Positions 9,087 to 17,057 of a stretch of 62,320 nt of DNA are shown here, piece by piece (positions within the stretch are counted from its first letter, which is position 1; each line of letters begins with the position of its first letter). The stretch covers positions 1 to 62,320 of the IMG/VR virus record IMGVR_UViG_3300020419_000850; one strand, written 5' to 3'. The position numbers were made by a program, and so were the translations under genes. The notes under the pieces were generated by a model. The model ran no database searches. It was given only the letters and a program-made list of their open reading frames with translations, and was not told the DNA's origin. This stretch comes from a virus.

Positions 9087-9386
9087 CTATTTCGTTAATA
9101 CTTTAGTTTTCTTTTCTTTTTTCTTTTCAGATAATGATTTAGCAGTACCACCTAGTTTCAAACTACCTGATTGGTCAGGCATTTTGTTTTTGATACTAAT
9201 TATATTGCCATCTGCGTCAACTTCTGCTAAAGAAGGACCACAAATAACTCTACGACCATCTTTTAACTTTTCTATTGCTCTCTTCTCTTTCAAGCAATCC
9301 ATTAATCCATCGTACTTAACGAATTCGCTTGAAGTATCGGTCACAATAAACATAGTTATAATGGTAATTAATGTTGTTGCATCCAT
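9087..9386 (-). CDS. Small membrane/secreted protein, DCL-motif family
   Basis: A 99-aa protein with an N-terminal hydrophobic segment and a lysine-rich tail. DCLKEKRAIEKLKDGRRVICG matches the motif of the 160-aa protein downstream of aapJ, so this is probably a shorter paralog. It is 8 nt upstream of aapJ and likely co-transcribed with it. Function unknown. Confidence 0.6.
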   Translation of the reverse strand: MDATTLITIITMFIVTDTSSEFVKYDGLMDCLKEKRAIEKLKDGRRVICGPSLAEVDADGNIISIKNKMPDQSGSLKLGGTAKSLSEKKKEKKTKVLTK

Positions 9387-9388
9387 AT

Positions 9389-9841
9389 TTACTCTCCCGA
9401 GTGTCCGTTTTTGACACTTCTTATTTTATCTTTTAATTTTTCAACATCAGCTAGAACCTTTTCCATATCTTTCTGCAATCTCTCAATATTAACGGCATTG
9501 TTCATCATATTTTGTAAATCTTTTTGTATGGACTCTACTTGTCCACTTAAAAATTCAATCAACATAAATTGCTCTGAATCAGCAGGCGGTGAACCTAAAT
9601 CACCTCTCGGCCATTTAATTCTAAATTCATTGTTCTTTTCTATATCAGTTACTAACGCTTCTTCTGCTTGTGTTAAATCTTTTTCTAATAGTGTTGTATT
9701 GGTCTCCAATTTGTTCAATCGCTCAATCACACCAAAATATGCCCACACGCCGACAGCAACGGCACCGATTATAGCGATTAAGTTCTTCATAGGCATACTT
9801 ACCGCTGTTTGGTCTGATACTCTAATTTCGTTTTTTGCCAT
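9389..9841 (-). CDS. Membrane-anchored coiled-coil protein
   Basis: A 150-aa protein with one transmembrane segment (about residues 20-40), then two heptad-rich stretches (ERLNKLETNTTLLEKDL; VNIERLQKDMEKVLADVEKL) separated by a short Trp/Pro-containing linker. Proteins of this plan occur in T4-like marine phages without a known role. It sits in a row of membrane proteins between gp26 and aapJ. Confidence 0.65.
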   Translation of the reverse strand: MAKNEIRVSDQTAVSMPMKNLIAIIGAVAVGVWAYFGVIERLNKLETNTTLLEKDLTQAEEALVTDIEKNNEFRIKWPRGDLGSPPADSEQFMLIEFLSGQVESIQKDLQNMMNNAVNIERLQKDMEKVLADVEKLKDKIRSVKNGHSGE

Positions 9842-9849
9842 AAATATCC

Positions 9850-10170
9850 TTATTTATTTTTAGGTAACTTCGCACCTGGTTTACCAACATACAACCCAAA
9901 GAAAGCGGCACCAGCACCAACTATAGTTGATATGTACATTGCTTGTGAATTGGTTGGATCAGGTAATGTCATAAACCAAGTTACTGATTTATAGAAAGCA
10001 TAGATGTATGCTAACATTACTAATCTAGGTATAACTCTAAACTTGTCTAATAAACCTGCTGTCTTATTATACCAAGTAGCAGCGTCTTCGCCTTCATCAG
10101 GTACCAGGTCGCTTTTGTTTAGTTCATACTCTTCTGTTGTCTTTTTTACTTTTATTAAATCGTCTGCCAT
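9850..10170 (-). CDS. Two-segment membrane protein, holin-like in layout
   Basis: A 106-aa protein with a charged N-terminus and two hydrophobic segments (about residues 49-68 and 78-97) joined by a short loop containing LPDPTNSQ, ending in a basic tail (GKPGAKLPKNK). Size and topology fit class II holins or small tail-associated membrane proteins. No lysis gene is adjacent, so a holin role is only a possibility. Confidence 0.6.
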   Translation of the reverse strand: MADDLIKVKKTTEEYELNKSDLVPDEGEDAATWYNKTAGLLDKFRVIPRLVMLAYIYAFYKSVTWFMTLPDPTNSQAMYISTIVGAGAAFFGLYVGKPGAKLPKNK

Positions 10171-10178
10171 AACTTCCT

Positions 10179-10373
10179 TTATTTTTGTCCTGCATTCTTT
10201 AACCTAATCCTATCATTTTCTTCTTTGATATGATTGGATAACAAATTAACATATATTTCCCTCTCCCAAGGCACCATATTCTCCAATTCAGTCAATGAAT
10301 ATTTATGATGTTGCATTAATGCAAAATTCACCTGATAATAATTCTCTAACGATTCGTGAGAGAGGGCAATACG
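10179..10373 (-). CDS. gp26 -1 frameshift extension (WEREIYV domain)
   Basis: An open frame in the -1 phase of gp26, entered at the slippery site at 10373-10379. It adds about 64 residues to the 238 upstream (about 302 in total), including SHESLENYYQVNFALMQHHK and ENMVPWEREIYVNLL. The phase is open across the gp26 stop with no start until the ATG at 10316, which lacks a good ribosome binding site. The conserved-looking sequence upstream of that ATG argues that the domain is made as a gp26 fusion. It could also be expressed alone from 10316 (45 aa). Confidence 0.65.
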   Translation of the reverse strand, partial: RIALSHESLENYYQVNFALMQHHKYSLTELENMVPWEREIYVNLLSNHIKEENDRIRLKNAGQK

Positions 10374-11086
10374 AAAAAATCCTGTAATCCAGATAACGTA
10401 AGCGTTGTCTTAACTTTCGTTTTAGGATTCTCTAATTCTACGTCTTGCTTAAGTTTAGGCATACTATCAAAGAAATCATTGATTTTCTTGTATGCTTTAC
10501 TGTCTAAACTCTCTAAAAATTTATGCAATTCTGCTTTAGTATAATCACCAACAGCGTGTATTTTGTCGCCTTCATACACTTGATATACTGAATTGGCTAG
10601 CAATTCAAACATCTGCTTGGTTTTCATATTCTTTTTACCAACATTTTCAGGATCAACGGAATTAATGGTAGGATAACTCATAATCAACCCTATCTTTTTA
10701 TCCTCATCAACCACAATATTATTAGTATGGTCTTCATCTACGTGGACTTCCACTTTAGATAAATCAATTTCTACTTCTGCATAAGTTTTCTTATCATCAG
10801 GACATAACAATTTAAGTTTTGTTATTTCACCAACTGATTTTGACCTTATCTGTAAAAATATATACTCTACATCAAATATAGGTAGTGTATTGATATCTAC
10901 AGAACCAAAAGTACAAGCGTGTACTATTTGTTTTAAAGCCGTAACCATTTCTTTATTGTTATCTGACTCTAATGCTTGTAGCAATATCTTTTCCTCTTTT
11001 ACAAGGAAAGGTCTGAATTTCACTTTAACATCTTTAGATGGTAATGTCAATTCATATGTCGCTGTTTCTAATATAGGCAATGCCAT
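10346..11086 (-). CDS. 26: Baseplate hub subunit gp26
   Basis: A 246-aa protein (T4 gp26 is 208 aa) with the family N-terminus MALPILETATYELTLPS and KFRPFLVKEEKILL, characteristic of T4-like baseplate/tail-chaperone proteins. It takes part in hub assembly in T4. AAGGAG lies before the ATG. In-frame termination occurs just after a U UUU UUC heptamer at codons 237-238, where ribosomes may slip into the -1 frame to make a longer form. Confidence 0.8.
   Translation of the reverse strand: MALPILETATYELTLPSKDVKVKFRPFLVKEEKILLQALESDNNKEMVTALKQIVHACTFGSVDINTLPIFDVEYIFLQIRSKSVGEITKLKLLCPDDKKTYAEVEIDLSKVEVHVDEDHTNNIVVDEDKKIGLIMSYPTINSVDPENVGKKNMKTKQMFELLANSVYQVYEGDKIHAVGDYTKAELHKFLESLDSKAYKKINDFFDSMPKLKQDVELENPKTKVKTTLTLSGLQDFFVLPSLTNR
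10373..10379 (-). promoter_or_regulatory. Candidate -1 ribosomal frameshift site (T TTT TTC)
   Basis: On the minus strand, gp26 codons GAT TTT TTC contain the canonical X XXY YYZ heptamer T_TTT_TTC in the correct phase. Slipping back by one gives TTT TTT CGT ATT..., which leads directly into the WEREIYV extension. Downstream there is a weak CTCT/AGAG stem and a TTGCAT/ATGCAA hairpin about 37 nt away. Stimulatory structure was not modelled. Confidence 0.6.
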
Positions 11087-11109
11087 AATTTACTCCTTTT
11101 TATATTATA

Positions 11110-12051
11110 TTACTTATTTATCACAAATGGTGGATATACCCTGCCTCCTGTACTCTTACCAATTGGAATATCTCTTCTAATTTTCTCAATAACTTGTTTA
11201 CTTGCTCTTTTAATCTCTGGTGGCATTTTACCTAATATGCCTCCAAATATACCATAGTTCTTAGCAGGTTTAATGTTAGGCATATCTGGTACTCCTTGTC
11301 CAAATTTAACATTATTTAATGCGTCTAATGTTATATTCTCCCAAGTTCTAAATGCAAAACTTATAGGTATGTCCATAGGCATTGGATCATCTGTTAGTGA
11401 TTGATACTGTATCTCTCCAATTGTTTCTGGATATACTTCGTGCAATCTTACACCATAAGTCAATCTATAGTTATCACTATAGCCTGTATCTTGGTCTGTT
11501 TCTCTATATTGTCCTAACTGATAAATTTCCATAGACCCTATGTAATTATCGTAGTATTGTAAATTGTGTGTATCAAGACTATGCATTTTACCTTGCCAAG
11601 TTTCAAAAAATGCTCTTTGTCTTAAAAACTTATCTCCCATAAACATACATTCAATTTTTGATCCATAACCATATGCATATGGCATTTTTCTACCTGGACC
11701 ATAAGTTACAAAATTTTCTGTTAATACATCCCTATGAGGTAATGCAACAGACGTACACATCAACTCAACATTTTTTATCATATCGTTTGATTGTAATGTA
11801 TCTACTTTATCAAAGTCAGTAGAATAAACTTGTTTAGGTGGATATAATCTAATTAAAAATCTATTTGCTCTAGCAATACCTTCGCCTCTATTAATTTCAG
11901 ACACAAATCTACCAATAGATGTTTGTGGATTGGTTCCAGGTTGTCTTCTTAATCTTTTATCGCCTTCAACATTATCTAATGTTCTATCTCTCGGTAGGCC
12001 AACTCTTATGTCCATATTACCGATACGTTTACCTGCTCTAAATATTGCCAT
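11110..12051 (-). CDS. 54: Tail-tube initiator gp54
   Basis: A 313-aa protein, close to T4 gp54 (320 aa). It contains a tube-like core: IARANRFLIRLYPP, then CTSVALPHRD, GRKMPYAYGYGSKIECMFMGD, FFETWQ and later DIPISFAFRTWENI. These features are shared with the gp19 tail-tube fold. In T4, gp54 tops the baseplate with gp48 and primes tube polymerisation. AGGAAATAGAT provides the ribosome binding site. Confidence 0.78.
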   Translation of the reverse strand: MAIFRAGKRIGNMDIRVGLPRDRTLDNVEGDKRLRRQPGTNPQTSIGRFVSEINRGEGIARANRFLIRLYPPKQVYSTDFDKVDTLQSNDMIKNVELMCTSVALPHRDVLTENFVTYGPGRKMPYAYGYGSKIECMFMGDKFLRQRAFFETWQGKMHSLDTHNLQYYDNYIGSMEIYQLGQYRETDQDTGYSDNYRLTYGVRLHEVYPETIGEIQYQSLTDDPMPMDIPISFAFRTWENITLDALNNVKFGQGVPDMPNIKPAKNYGIFGGILGKMPPEIKRASKQVIEKIRRDIPIGKSTGGRVYPPFVINK

Positions 12052-12053
12052 AT

Positions 12054-12191
12054 CTATTTCCTGTTTTTGTTTCTACCCATATAATGCTCGGATGGTTCGT
12101 AGTTCCATTTATGTCCGTGATGACCCCTAACGTCAGCGTACCACATTCTTAACTTTACTATCATAACTCTCCATAATGTTCTCTTTGCCAT
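12054..12191 (-). CDS. Small basic 45-aa protein
   Basis: A compact frame from the ATG at 12191 to TAG at 12054, filling the gap between the flanking genes. The sequence has a distinctive HHGHKWNYEPSEHYMGRNK segment, and the dense Trp/His/Tyr content is unlike random AT-rich translation. No family name is assigned; it may be a small structural or assembly component. Confidence 0.5.
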   Translation of the reverse strand: MAKRTLWRVMIVKLRMWYADVRGHHGHKWNYEPSEHYMGRNKNRK

Positions 12192-12197
12192 TTCTTA

Positions 12198-12752
12198 TCA
12201 AATTGCTCTCCTACTATCAGCAAAAACTTGACTAGCTGTTGCCTTTTTAAATTGTTGTACTGGTAGATATACTGCCATCGCCATTTCATCTGCGTCTACT
12301 CTTAAAAAGTTTGACCTTATGTGTCGCCACAAATATTTCTTAATTGTTGGTTTAATCAAAGGTATATTTTTAAGTGTAGAATACGTTGCCATTATTTTTG
12401 TTGTACTATCAAACTGCGTATTACTAGCATATCTTTGTATTTCTTGTAATAATCTAAATCTCATTATGTATGGTAAATAATGAAAATTTAATCCAACAAA
12501 ACCGCCTCTAAATGTATCTACTGGTAAAACTAATGGAAATGTATCATAATATGGTAATTTCTTTTTAGTTTTAGGGTCGTAAAAATACATATTCAAACGT
12601 CCAGCACTAGGTCTACTATTCAGTTTACCTTGTCGCATAAGACCAGTAGCAGTTGCTTTATTTGCTATACTTTGTACTGCATTCCTGTACCAGGATGCTG
12701 ACTTTAGTACACCTGCTTGCCTGTCTTTTAGTGGTTCAAATATATTTGCCAT
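12198..12752 (-). CDS. Conserved T4-like phage protein of unknown role (late)
   Basis: A 184-aa protein from the ATG at 12752 (MANIFEPLKD). A GTG 27 nt upstream is less likely because it lies inside the gp32 terminator hairpin. The KKLPYYDTFPLVLPVDTFRGGFVGLNFHYLPY region (roughly residues 60-95) recalls a protein found in marine T4-like phages near structural genes; I cannot assign it. The TATAAATA late promoter ends 5 nt before the ATG, so its mRNA should be leaderless. Confidence 0.7.
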   Translation of the reverse strand: MANIFEPLKDRQAGVLKSASWYRNAVQSIANKATATGLMRQGKLNSRPSAGRLNMYFYDPKTKKKLPYYDTFPLVLPVDTFRGGFVGLNFHYLPYIMRFRLLQEIQRYASNTQFDSTTKIMATYSTLKNIPLIKPTIKKYLWRHIRSNFLRVDADEMAMAVYLPVQQFKKATASQVFADSRRAI

Positions 12753-12757
12753 ACTAC

Positions 12758-12765
12758 TATTTATA
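12758..12765 (-). promoter_or_regulatory. T4-type late promoter placed for a leaderless transcript
   Basis: An exact TATAAATA lies between the gp32 terminator and the ATG at 12752. In T4, transcription starts about 6 nt after this box, which here is the A of the ATG. No Shine-Dalgarno is present. Confidence 0.65.
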
Positions 12766-12767
12766 AT

Positions 12768-12797
12768 GAAAAAGGGCACCTATTACTAGGTGCCCTT
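12768..12797 (-). terminator. Rho-independent terminator of gp32
   Basis: A perfect 11-bp stem (AAGGGCACCTA / TAGGTGCCCTT at 12772-12782 and 12787-12797) with a 4-nt loop, followed on the minus strand by CTTTTTC. It lies 33 nt after the gp32 stop. Confidence 0.88.
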
Positions 12798-12829
12798 GAA
12801 GTTTTAACGTTTATTTGAGAGAGAAAGGT

Positions 12830-13720
12830 TTACTCTTCGTCTGCCAATTTGCTAAAATAAGACAATGTATCGTCTTCCTCACTAGCAGGTTTAGAGTTCA
12901 CAACGTTAGTACTTTTCACCTGACCATTGGTCTGTTGTGGGAGGTCAACTGTTTCAACAGTTTCGGTGCTTTGTGTACCCATAATTACCCTATTCAGTTT
13001 CTCTTTGAGTTCGTCATAGGTTTTAAAATTACTAGGGTCTACAAAAGGTTTTAAAGGATACTGTTTCGCCCATATCTCTTTTATAGCAGTATCTTCACTT
13101 GCTACTGGCGTAACACCTTCAAATTCAGATTTGTCGTAGTTCCAATAACCATCAACTTTTCTAATTTTTAGTTTAAAGTTTGCACCTTTCCAAAAATCAA
13201 ATGGGTTGATTGCCTTTTCATCCGCAAATTGAGGTTGCATTGCTTCTGATATCTTATCAAATATCTTTTTACCAAATTTGTATAAGAAAACTTTGCCTTC
13301 ATTTTCAGGATGTTTTGGATCACTTACAATATAAATGTTAGAATAATATGATAATTTTCTTTTTCTCTTACGAGCAATATCCTTATCACTATCTACACCT
13401 GTATTCCATAATCTAGTATTATCTTCACTAACTGGATCTTTAGAATTTAAAGTTGTTAATGAATTTTCAATGTACCAACCGCCTTTGTCTTGAAATGCGT
13501 GTGACCATACTCTTTGCCAAGGCATTTCTTCGCCATTAGAAGCAGGTAAAAATCTAATAACAGCATAACCGTTACCAGTTTTATCTAACTCTGGTTTCCA
13601 AAGTCTATCGTCTTGATACTTGTTTTTGTTTGCTTGATCCTCGGGACCGAGGTTCTTTTCAAGTGCCTTTGTAATATTATCAAAGTTACTTGATGATGAT
13701 TTTAATGTTTCAAAATCCAT
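12830..13720 (-). CDS. 32: Single-stranded DNA-binding protein gp32
   Basis: A 296-aa protein (T4 gp32 is 301 aa). The core includes GYAVIRFLPA, the WSHAFQDKGGWYIENSLTTL block, KRKRKLSYYSNIYIVSDPKHPENEGKVFLYKFGKKIFDKI, and an acidic C-terminal tail (EEDDTLSYFSKLADEE) that recruits replication partners in T4. It coats ssDNA in replication and recombination. There is no cysteine in the protein, so the structural zinc site of T4 gp32 is absent. It has its own promoter region and a strong terminator. Confidence 0.9.
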   Translation of the reverse strand: MDFETLKSSSSNFDNITKALEKNLGPEDQANKNKYQDDRLWKPELDKTGNGYAVIRFLPASNGEEMPWQRVWSHAFQDKGGWYIENSLTTLNSKDPVSEDNTRLWNTGVDSDKDIARKRKRKLSYYSNIYIVSDPKHPENEGKVFLYKFGKKIFDKISEAMQPQFADEKAINPFDFWKGANFKLKIRKVDGYWNYDKSEFEGVTPVASEDTAIKEIWAKQYPLKPFVDPSNFKTYDELKEKLNRVIMGTQSTETVETVDLPQQTNGQVKSTNVVNSKPASEEDDTLSYFSKLADEE

Positions 13721-13786
13721 ATGTATTATCTCCTTGTATTAACATATTCGTTGTATTTGTGTACCCTATATTATCGGGTTCATTAT

Positions 13787-13794
13787 TATTTATA
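13787..13794 (-). promoter_or_regulatory. T4-type late promoter upstream of gp32
   Basis: An exact TATAAATA about 66 nt before the gp32 ATG, giving a roughly 60-nt leader that ends in AAGGAG. The leader holds an imperfect CCC...GGG dyad (13764-13778), a possible site for gp32 autoregulation as in T4. Confidence 0.6.
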
Positions 13795-13817
13795 CACTCA
13801 TTATGTTCATAATAACA

Positions 13818-14723
13818 TTATTTGAGCATATTGTCAAGTGTGGTATAATCTATGTACTTAATATTTGATAGATTTTTCCACTCTTCAATCTTTCCATTTA
13901 CCTTATCTCTACCATCATTATATCTATTGACTTTATAGAAACGTATGTCTGGATACCATTCCGCTAACATCTTCCATTGATTAATCCAGTTAATAGCTGG
14001 TGTTGGACTGTTATCTTTGGCTGTATAATGCTTGGTACTCTTGTATATATTGTTAATCTTATCATTATGGCTATATAAATCGTGTCCTATTATATACACT
14101 TCACAAGGTTTCTCTCTTTTAACTGCAACTAAACCAGAAGAAGGACCACAAGCCCAACCGTGGTCTCTAGGGTCGCTTATATCGTCTATTGAGTGTGAGT
14201 AATCTGGTTCTTTTATCCAACTGACTTTAACTGTTGAATTAAGGACATTTTGTTTAGTAACTGCACCATCTTTTTTTAATATACTCACTACACCTTTTAA
14301 ATTAGCACCGTGTAAAACATATTCTTTACTATCGCCACGTTCATTACTGACTATGCCACCAAGTTTCTTTGCTAGTTCTAAATCTTCTTTAGGTACTCCA
14401 CTTTCCATAACTGCGTTATATGATTGAGCAGGCACTTTAGTCCAATTTCTAAAATAACAAGGTATCTTTTGTGCCATACCAGCGTGGTACATTTCGTGGA
14501 CTATGCCGTGGTCTACACCAGTTAACACATCACATAAGTTCGGATAATCTCTATAAATGGCATTGCAACCATATATCTTACCAAATTGTTTATACTTATT
14601 TAAATCTATACCAATTCTACTTTCACCATTACCAATACAGAATACTCTAGCAGACTTCTTTTCTGTTTCTAGTTCTTTTATCATTTTATAATAATCGTCA
14701 GCGTCTTTATCTGTCATTATCAT
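13818..14723 (-). CDS. DUF115-like / glycosyltransferase-fold protein
   Basis: A 301-aa protein with an N-terminal Rossmann-like stretch (SARVFCIGNGESRIGID), then KIYGCNAIYRDYPNLCDVLTGVD and a later CGPSSGLVAVKRE plus VYIIGHDLYS. This pattern resembles 6-hydroxymethylpterin/DUF115 and sialic-acid-transfer-like proteins found in several phages. Substrate unknown. It sits next to two 2OG oxygenases, so it may act in a modification pathway. Confidence 0.5.
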   Translation of the reverse strand: MIMTDKDADDYYKMIKELETEKKSARVFCIGNGESRIGIDLNKYKQFGKIYGCNAIYRDYPNLCDVLTGVDHGIVHEMYHAGMAQKIPCYFRNWTKVPAQSYNAVMESGVPKEDLELAKKLGGIVSNERGDSKEYVLHGANLKGVVSILKKDGAVTKQNVLNSTVKVSWIKEPDYSHSIDDISDPRDHGWACGPSSGLVAVKREKPCEVYIIGHDLYSHNDKINNIYKSTKHYTAKDNSPTPAINWINQWKMLAEWYPDIRFYKVNRYNDGRDKVNGKIEEWKNLSNIKYIDYTTLDNMLK

Positions 14724-14724
14724 A

Positions 14725-15252
14725 TTAAAAATAGTTAAAGTTTATATTAACTCTCCGTGGTTGGTCTGTTGTGTTTGTACTACAATGTTCAAAAGTTGGA
14801 TCAAAAAAGATTGCTCTATTAGCAATACTATCAATTTTAGTACCGTCTTCAAGTTTTGTATATCCATCGCAAGTGTTTAAACAGAATAGACACGTCTTAT
14901 ATGGTAGTTTACTAGGTGGAAAATCTTGGTGCATACTATGTTCAATAAATTTATTTTGATTTGGATATGAATTTATTTTTACTCTTACTAAAGTTCTCAA
15001 CTTAAAATCATCATCACGTTGAAATAATTTATTCAAAATTGGATCCATTAATTCAAAAGATGTATTAAATGTTGGTCTATCATTATCATATAACATATGC
15101 ATATTAAAAAATTGATTACCTATTTGACCTCTTTCGGATTCTTTTACTATTGTATCATAATAAAACCAAGGAAAGTATCTACCCATTACCTTTGATTGTA
15201 TGTCTTCAAAATCTTTCTTATCTAAAAAATTGTCTATTACTATATGTTCCAT
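14725..15252 (-). CDS. 2OG-Fe(II) oxygenase, tandem copy A
   Basis: A 175-aa protein with the iron-ligand layout of 2-oxoglutarate dioxygenases: HSMHQDF (H-x-D) near residue 109 and FEHCSTNTTDQPRRVNINFNYF at the C-terminus (distal His and the 2OG-binding Arg). It is paralogous along its whole length to the neighbouring gene, with which it shares FELMDPIL and HMLYDNDRPTF. Substrate unknown. Confidence 0.75.
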   Translation of the reverse strand: MEHIVIDNFLDKKDFEDIQSKVMGRYFPWFYYDTIVKESERGQIGNQFFNMHMLYDNDRPTFNTSFELMDPILNKLFQRDDDFKLRTLVRVKINSYPNQNKFIEHSMHQDFPPSKLPYKTCLFCLNTCDGYTKLEDGTKIDSIANRAIFFDPTFEHCSTNTTDQPRRVNINFNYF

Positions 15253-15806
15253 TAAAAATAGTTAAAGTTTATATTAACTCTCCTTGTATCATTTGTTGTA
15301 TTTGTACTGCAATGAGGAATACTTGGATCAAATAATATTGCTCTATTTTCTTTACTATCAATTTTAACTGAATCTTTTCCATTATCTATCTTGGTATATC
15401 CATCGCAAGTGTTTATAGCAAATAAACACGCCTTACGGTTTAAACCACCCTTACTCGGCCAATCTGTATGCTTAGTATGTTCTCTAAATGTACCTTGATT
15501 AGGATAGTTATTAATTTTTACTCTTATTAAAGTATTCATACGAAATCTAGGGTCATCAAGTTTCATTAACTCACCCAAAACTGGATCCATTAGTTCAAAA
15601 GAATTCTGAAATGTTGGTCTGTCATTATCATATAACATATGCATTGAATAAAATGTTAAATCTTTTTTATGTTCGTTCTCTCTTACAATTTCATCATAAT
15701 GAAACCAAGGAAAGTAATTACCCATTATTGTTTTCTTTATCTTATCAAACACCTTTGGTTGTAAGAAGTTATCTATGACTTCATATGTTCTACTTAACTC
15801 TTCCAT
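15252..15806 (-). CDS. 2OG-Fe(II) oxygenase, tandem copy B
   Basis: A 184-aa paralog of the preceding protein with the same ligand pattern: HTKHTDW for H-x-D and IPHCSTNTTNDTRRVNINFNYF at the end. The ATG overlaps the downstream copy by one base. The copies diverge mainly in the middle, so this looks like an old tandem duplication with possibly different substrates. Confidence 0.75.
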   Translation of the reverse strand: MEELSRTYEVIDNFLQPKVFDKIKKTIMGNYFPWFHYDEIVRENEHKKDLTFYSMHMLYDNDRPTFQNSFELMDPVLGELMKLDDPRFRMNTLIRVKINNYPNQGTFREHTKHTDWPSKGGLNRKACLFAINTCDGYTKIDNGKDSVKIDSKENRAILFDPSIPHCSTNTTNDTRRVNINFNYF

Positions 15807-15885
15807 TTAATATTACCTCCATTGCTTCTAATATTTCTTGTATAGTCCACGTGCCGTTTATTTTCTTTTTAAGATTTGAGTTCAC
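15790..15885 (-). CDS. Possible 31-aa protein with GTG start
   Basis: A short frame from the GTG at 15885 to TAG at 15790, bridging gp59 and the oxygenase gene with overlaps at both ends. A good AAGGAG lies 10 nt before the GTG. The sequence (KKKINGTWTIQEILEAMEVI) looks like a stable helix. Support is only the RBS and the gap filling. Confidence 0.35.
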   Translation of the reverse strand: MNSNLKKKINGTWTIQEILEAMEVILNGRVK

Positions 15886-16492
15886 TAGTTATAATCTCCT
15901 TCATTATTAATTTTGCTTTAGTTCTATTAAATGATATAAATGGTTTCATTTTTTTGAGTTTTCTGGACATATCAGGCCACACAACTTTTTCCGTAATTTG
16001 TTTATCCCAGTTTTTAATAAAATTAAGAACCGAGTCAATGATGATGGCGGTTGGGAAGTTAACTCTCCTTTGAATAAGTAAGCGTAGCATTCTAGGATGT
16101 TGCCCATTAACCACGCTGAAACCATCATCAAAAGAAATACCCCTCCTGCTAAAGTCATAAACAATACTATTAATACTGTTTCGTAAACTGTAGTCAAAAG
16201 ACTCAAAATATTTTCTGTAATTGAGGTAGGTTTTGTGTCCATCGTCATTTAATAAGTTACCAATCCATTTCTTACTATCGTCAACAAAATTACTTACAAA
16301 GAATTCAAGCACTTCACTTGGACTATATCTTGTAGATAACTTGTAGAAGAAGTATCTATCTTTCCGTTTAGTAAATGAATCCAATGTTGCATTTACCTTT
16401 CCACTATATTTATAATAGTCGTAGGTGTCTGTTGTAAAATGTAACTTAACACCTAGATATATTTTATATACATCAAAGCCACCATATGCCAT
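15869..16492 (-). CDS. 59: Helicase loader gp59
   Basis: A 207-aa protein (T4 gp59 is 217 aa) that follows the T4 sequence pattern: FDVYKIYLGVKLHF near the start, then KRKDRYFFYKLSTRYSPSEVLEFFVSNFV, KKWIGNL and FPTAIIIDSVLNFI. gp59 loads the replicative helicase onto gp32-coated forks. The start at 16492 (MAYGG) is chosen because it aligns with T4 and lies 2 nt after the upstream stop. Confidence 0.85.
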   Translation of the reverse strand: MAYGGFDVYKIYLGVKLHFTTDTYDYYKYSGKVNATLDSFTKRKDRYFFYKLSTRYSPSEVLEFFVSNFVDDSKKWIGNLLNDDGHKTYLNYRKYFESFDYSLRNSINSIVYDFSRRGISFDDGFSVVNGQHPRMLRLLIQRRVNFPTAIIIDSVLNFIKNWDKQITEKVVWPDMSRKLKKMKPFISFNRTKAKLIMKEIITSELKS

Positions 16493-16493
16493 A

Positions 16494-17030
16494 TTAATAC
16501 CAACTAGGCGTATCTCTTTTAGTCCATACTGCAAGGTGTGATTTGTATTTCTTATAATAATCTCTATACGCTTTTAGACTATCACTATTCCTAACATCAT
16601 CTGGCATAGCAGTTGTAGGTTGTGTAAATTGTTTTACGAAATCTATATTTTGTGGAGTGTGTTTTAGTATATCATTTAATTTCTGATACGTTAAATGTAT
16701 TTTGCCATACCTGTGTGTATACTCGGTACATAATGCATTGAATAAAGCATACAAGTATTCGTAATTAGCTTTTGAAGCTCTTGCCCATATAGCACTAGGA
16801 TGTTGTAGCCAGCCAGCGCCATATAATATATTATCTAAATTCGGATTAGGGTGTTTATGAATTGTTTTTTTTCTACCTTTGTCTGTAGTAATAACCATTC
16901 TCTGGCCATCTAGTACTCTATGAGCAGTACATAGTAATTGAGCATACTCTAATATCATTTTAACACAATGTTTATCATTGTGATATTGAGCAGCTTTGGT
17001 TACATCTTCGTCTAGGTAAAATATATTCAT
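16494..17030 (-). CDS. Conserved phage protein (MNIFYLD family)
   Basis: A 178-aa protein from the ATG at 17030, preceded by GAGAGATAT; the longer frame would need TTG. It starts NIFYLDEDVTKAAQYHNDKHCVKMILEYAQLL, a motif I recall from many phage hypotheticals, with further conserved-looking HPSAIWARAS and PDDVRNSDSLKAYRDYY. The His/Asp/Lys pattern suggests an enzyme. Resemblance to pyrimidine-dimer glycosylases was considered but is too weak to use. Confidence 0.65.
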   Translation of the reverse strand: MNIFYLDEDVTKAAQYHNDKHCVKMILEYAQLLCTAHRVLDGQRMVITTDKGRKKTIHKHPNPNLDNILYGAGWLQHPSAIWARASKANYEYLYALFNALCTEYTHRYGKIHLTYQKLNDILKHTPQNIDFVKQFTQPTTAMPDDVRNSDSLKAYRDYYKKYKSHLAVWTKRDTPSWY

Positions 17031-17057
17031 ATATCTCTCATTATATACCAAAAATTG

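Noticed and set aside
9049-9863. Plus-strand frames of 121 and 150 aa
   Set aside because: Antisense to the membrane coil and DCL-motif genes, which form a continuous coupled minus operon.
12753-12779. GTG start 27 nt upstream for the late gene after gp32
   Set aside because: That GTG sits inside the terminator hairpin and upstream of the late promoter, so it would not be on the late transcript.
16407-16414. TATAAATA on minus inside gp59
   Set aside because: No gene start within a sensible distance downstream; chance match in AT-rich coding sequence.
16494-17030. Pyrimidine-dimer glycosylase (DenV-like) identity
   Set aside because: Only a loose resemblance in a short segment; catalytic residues of DenV could not be placed.
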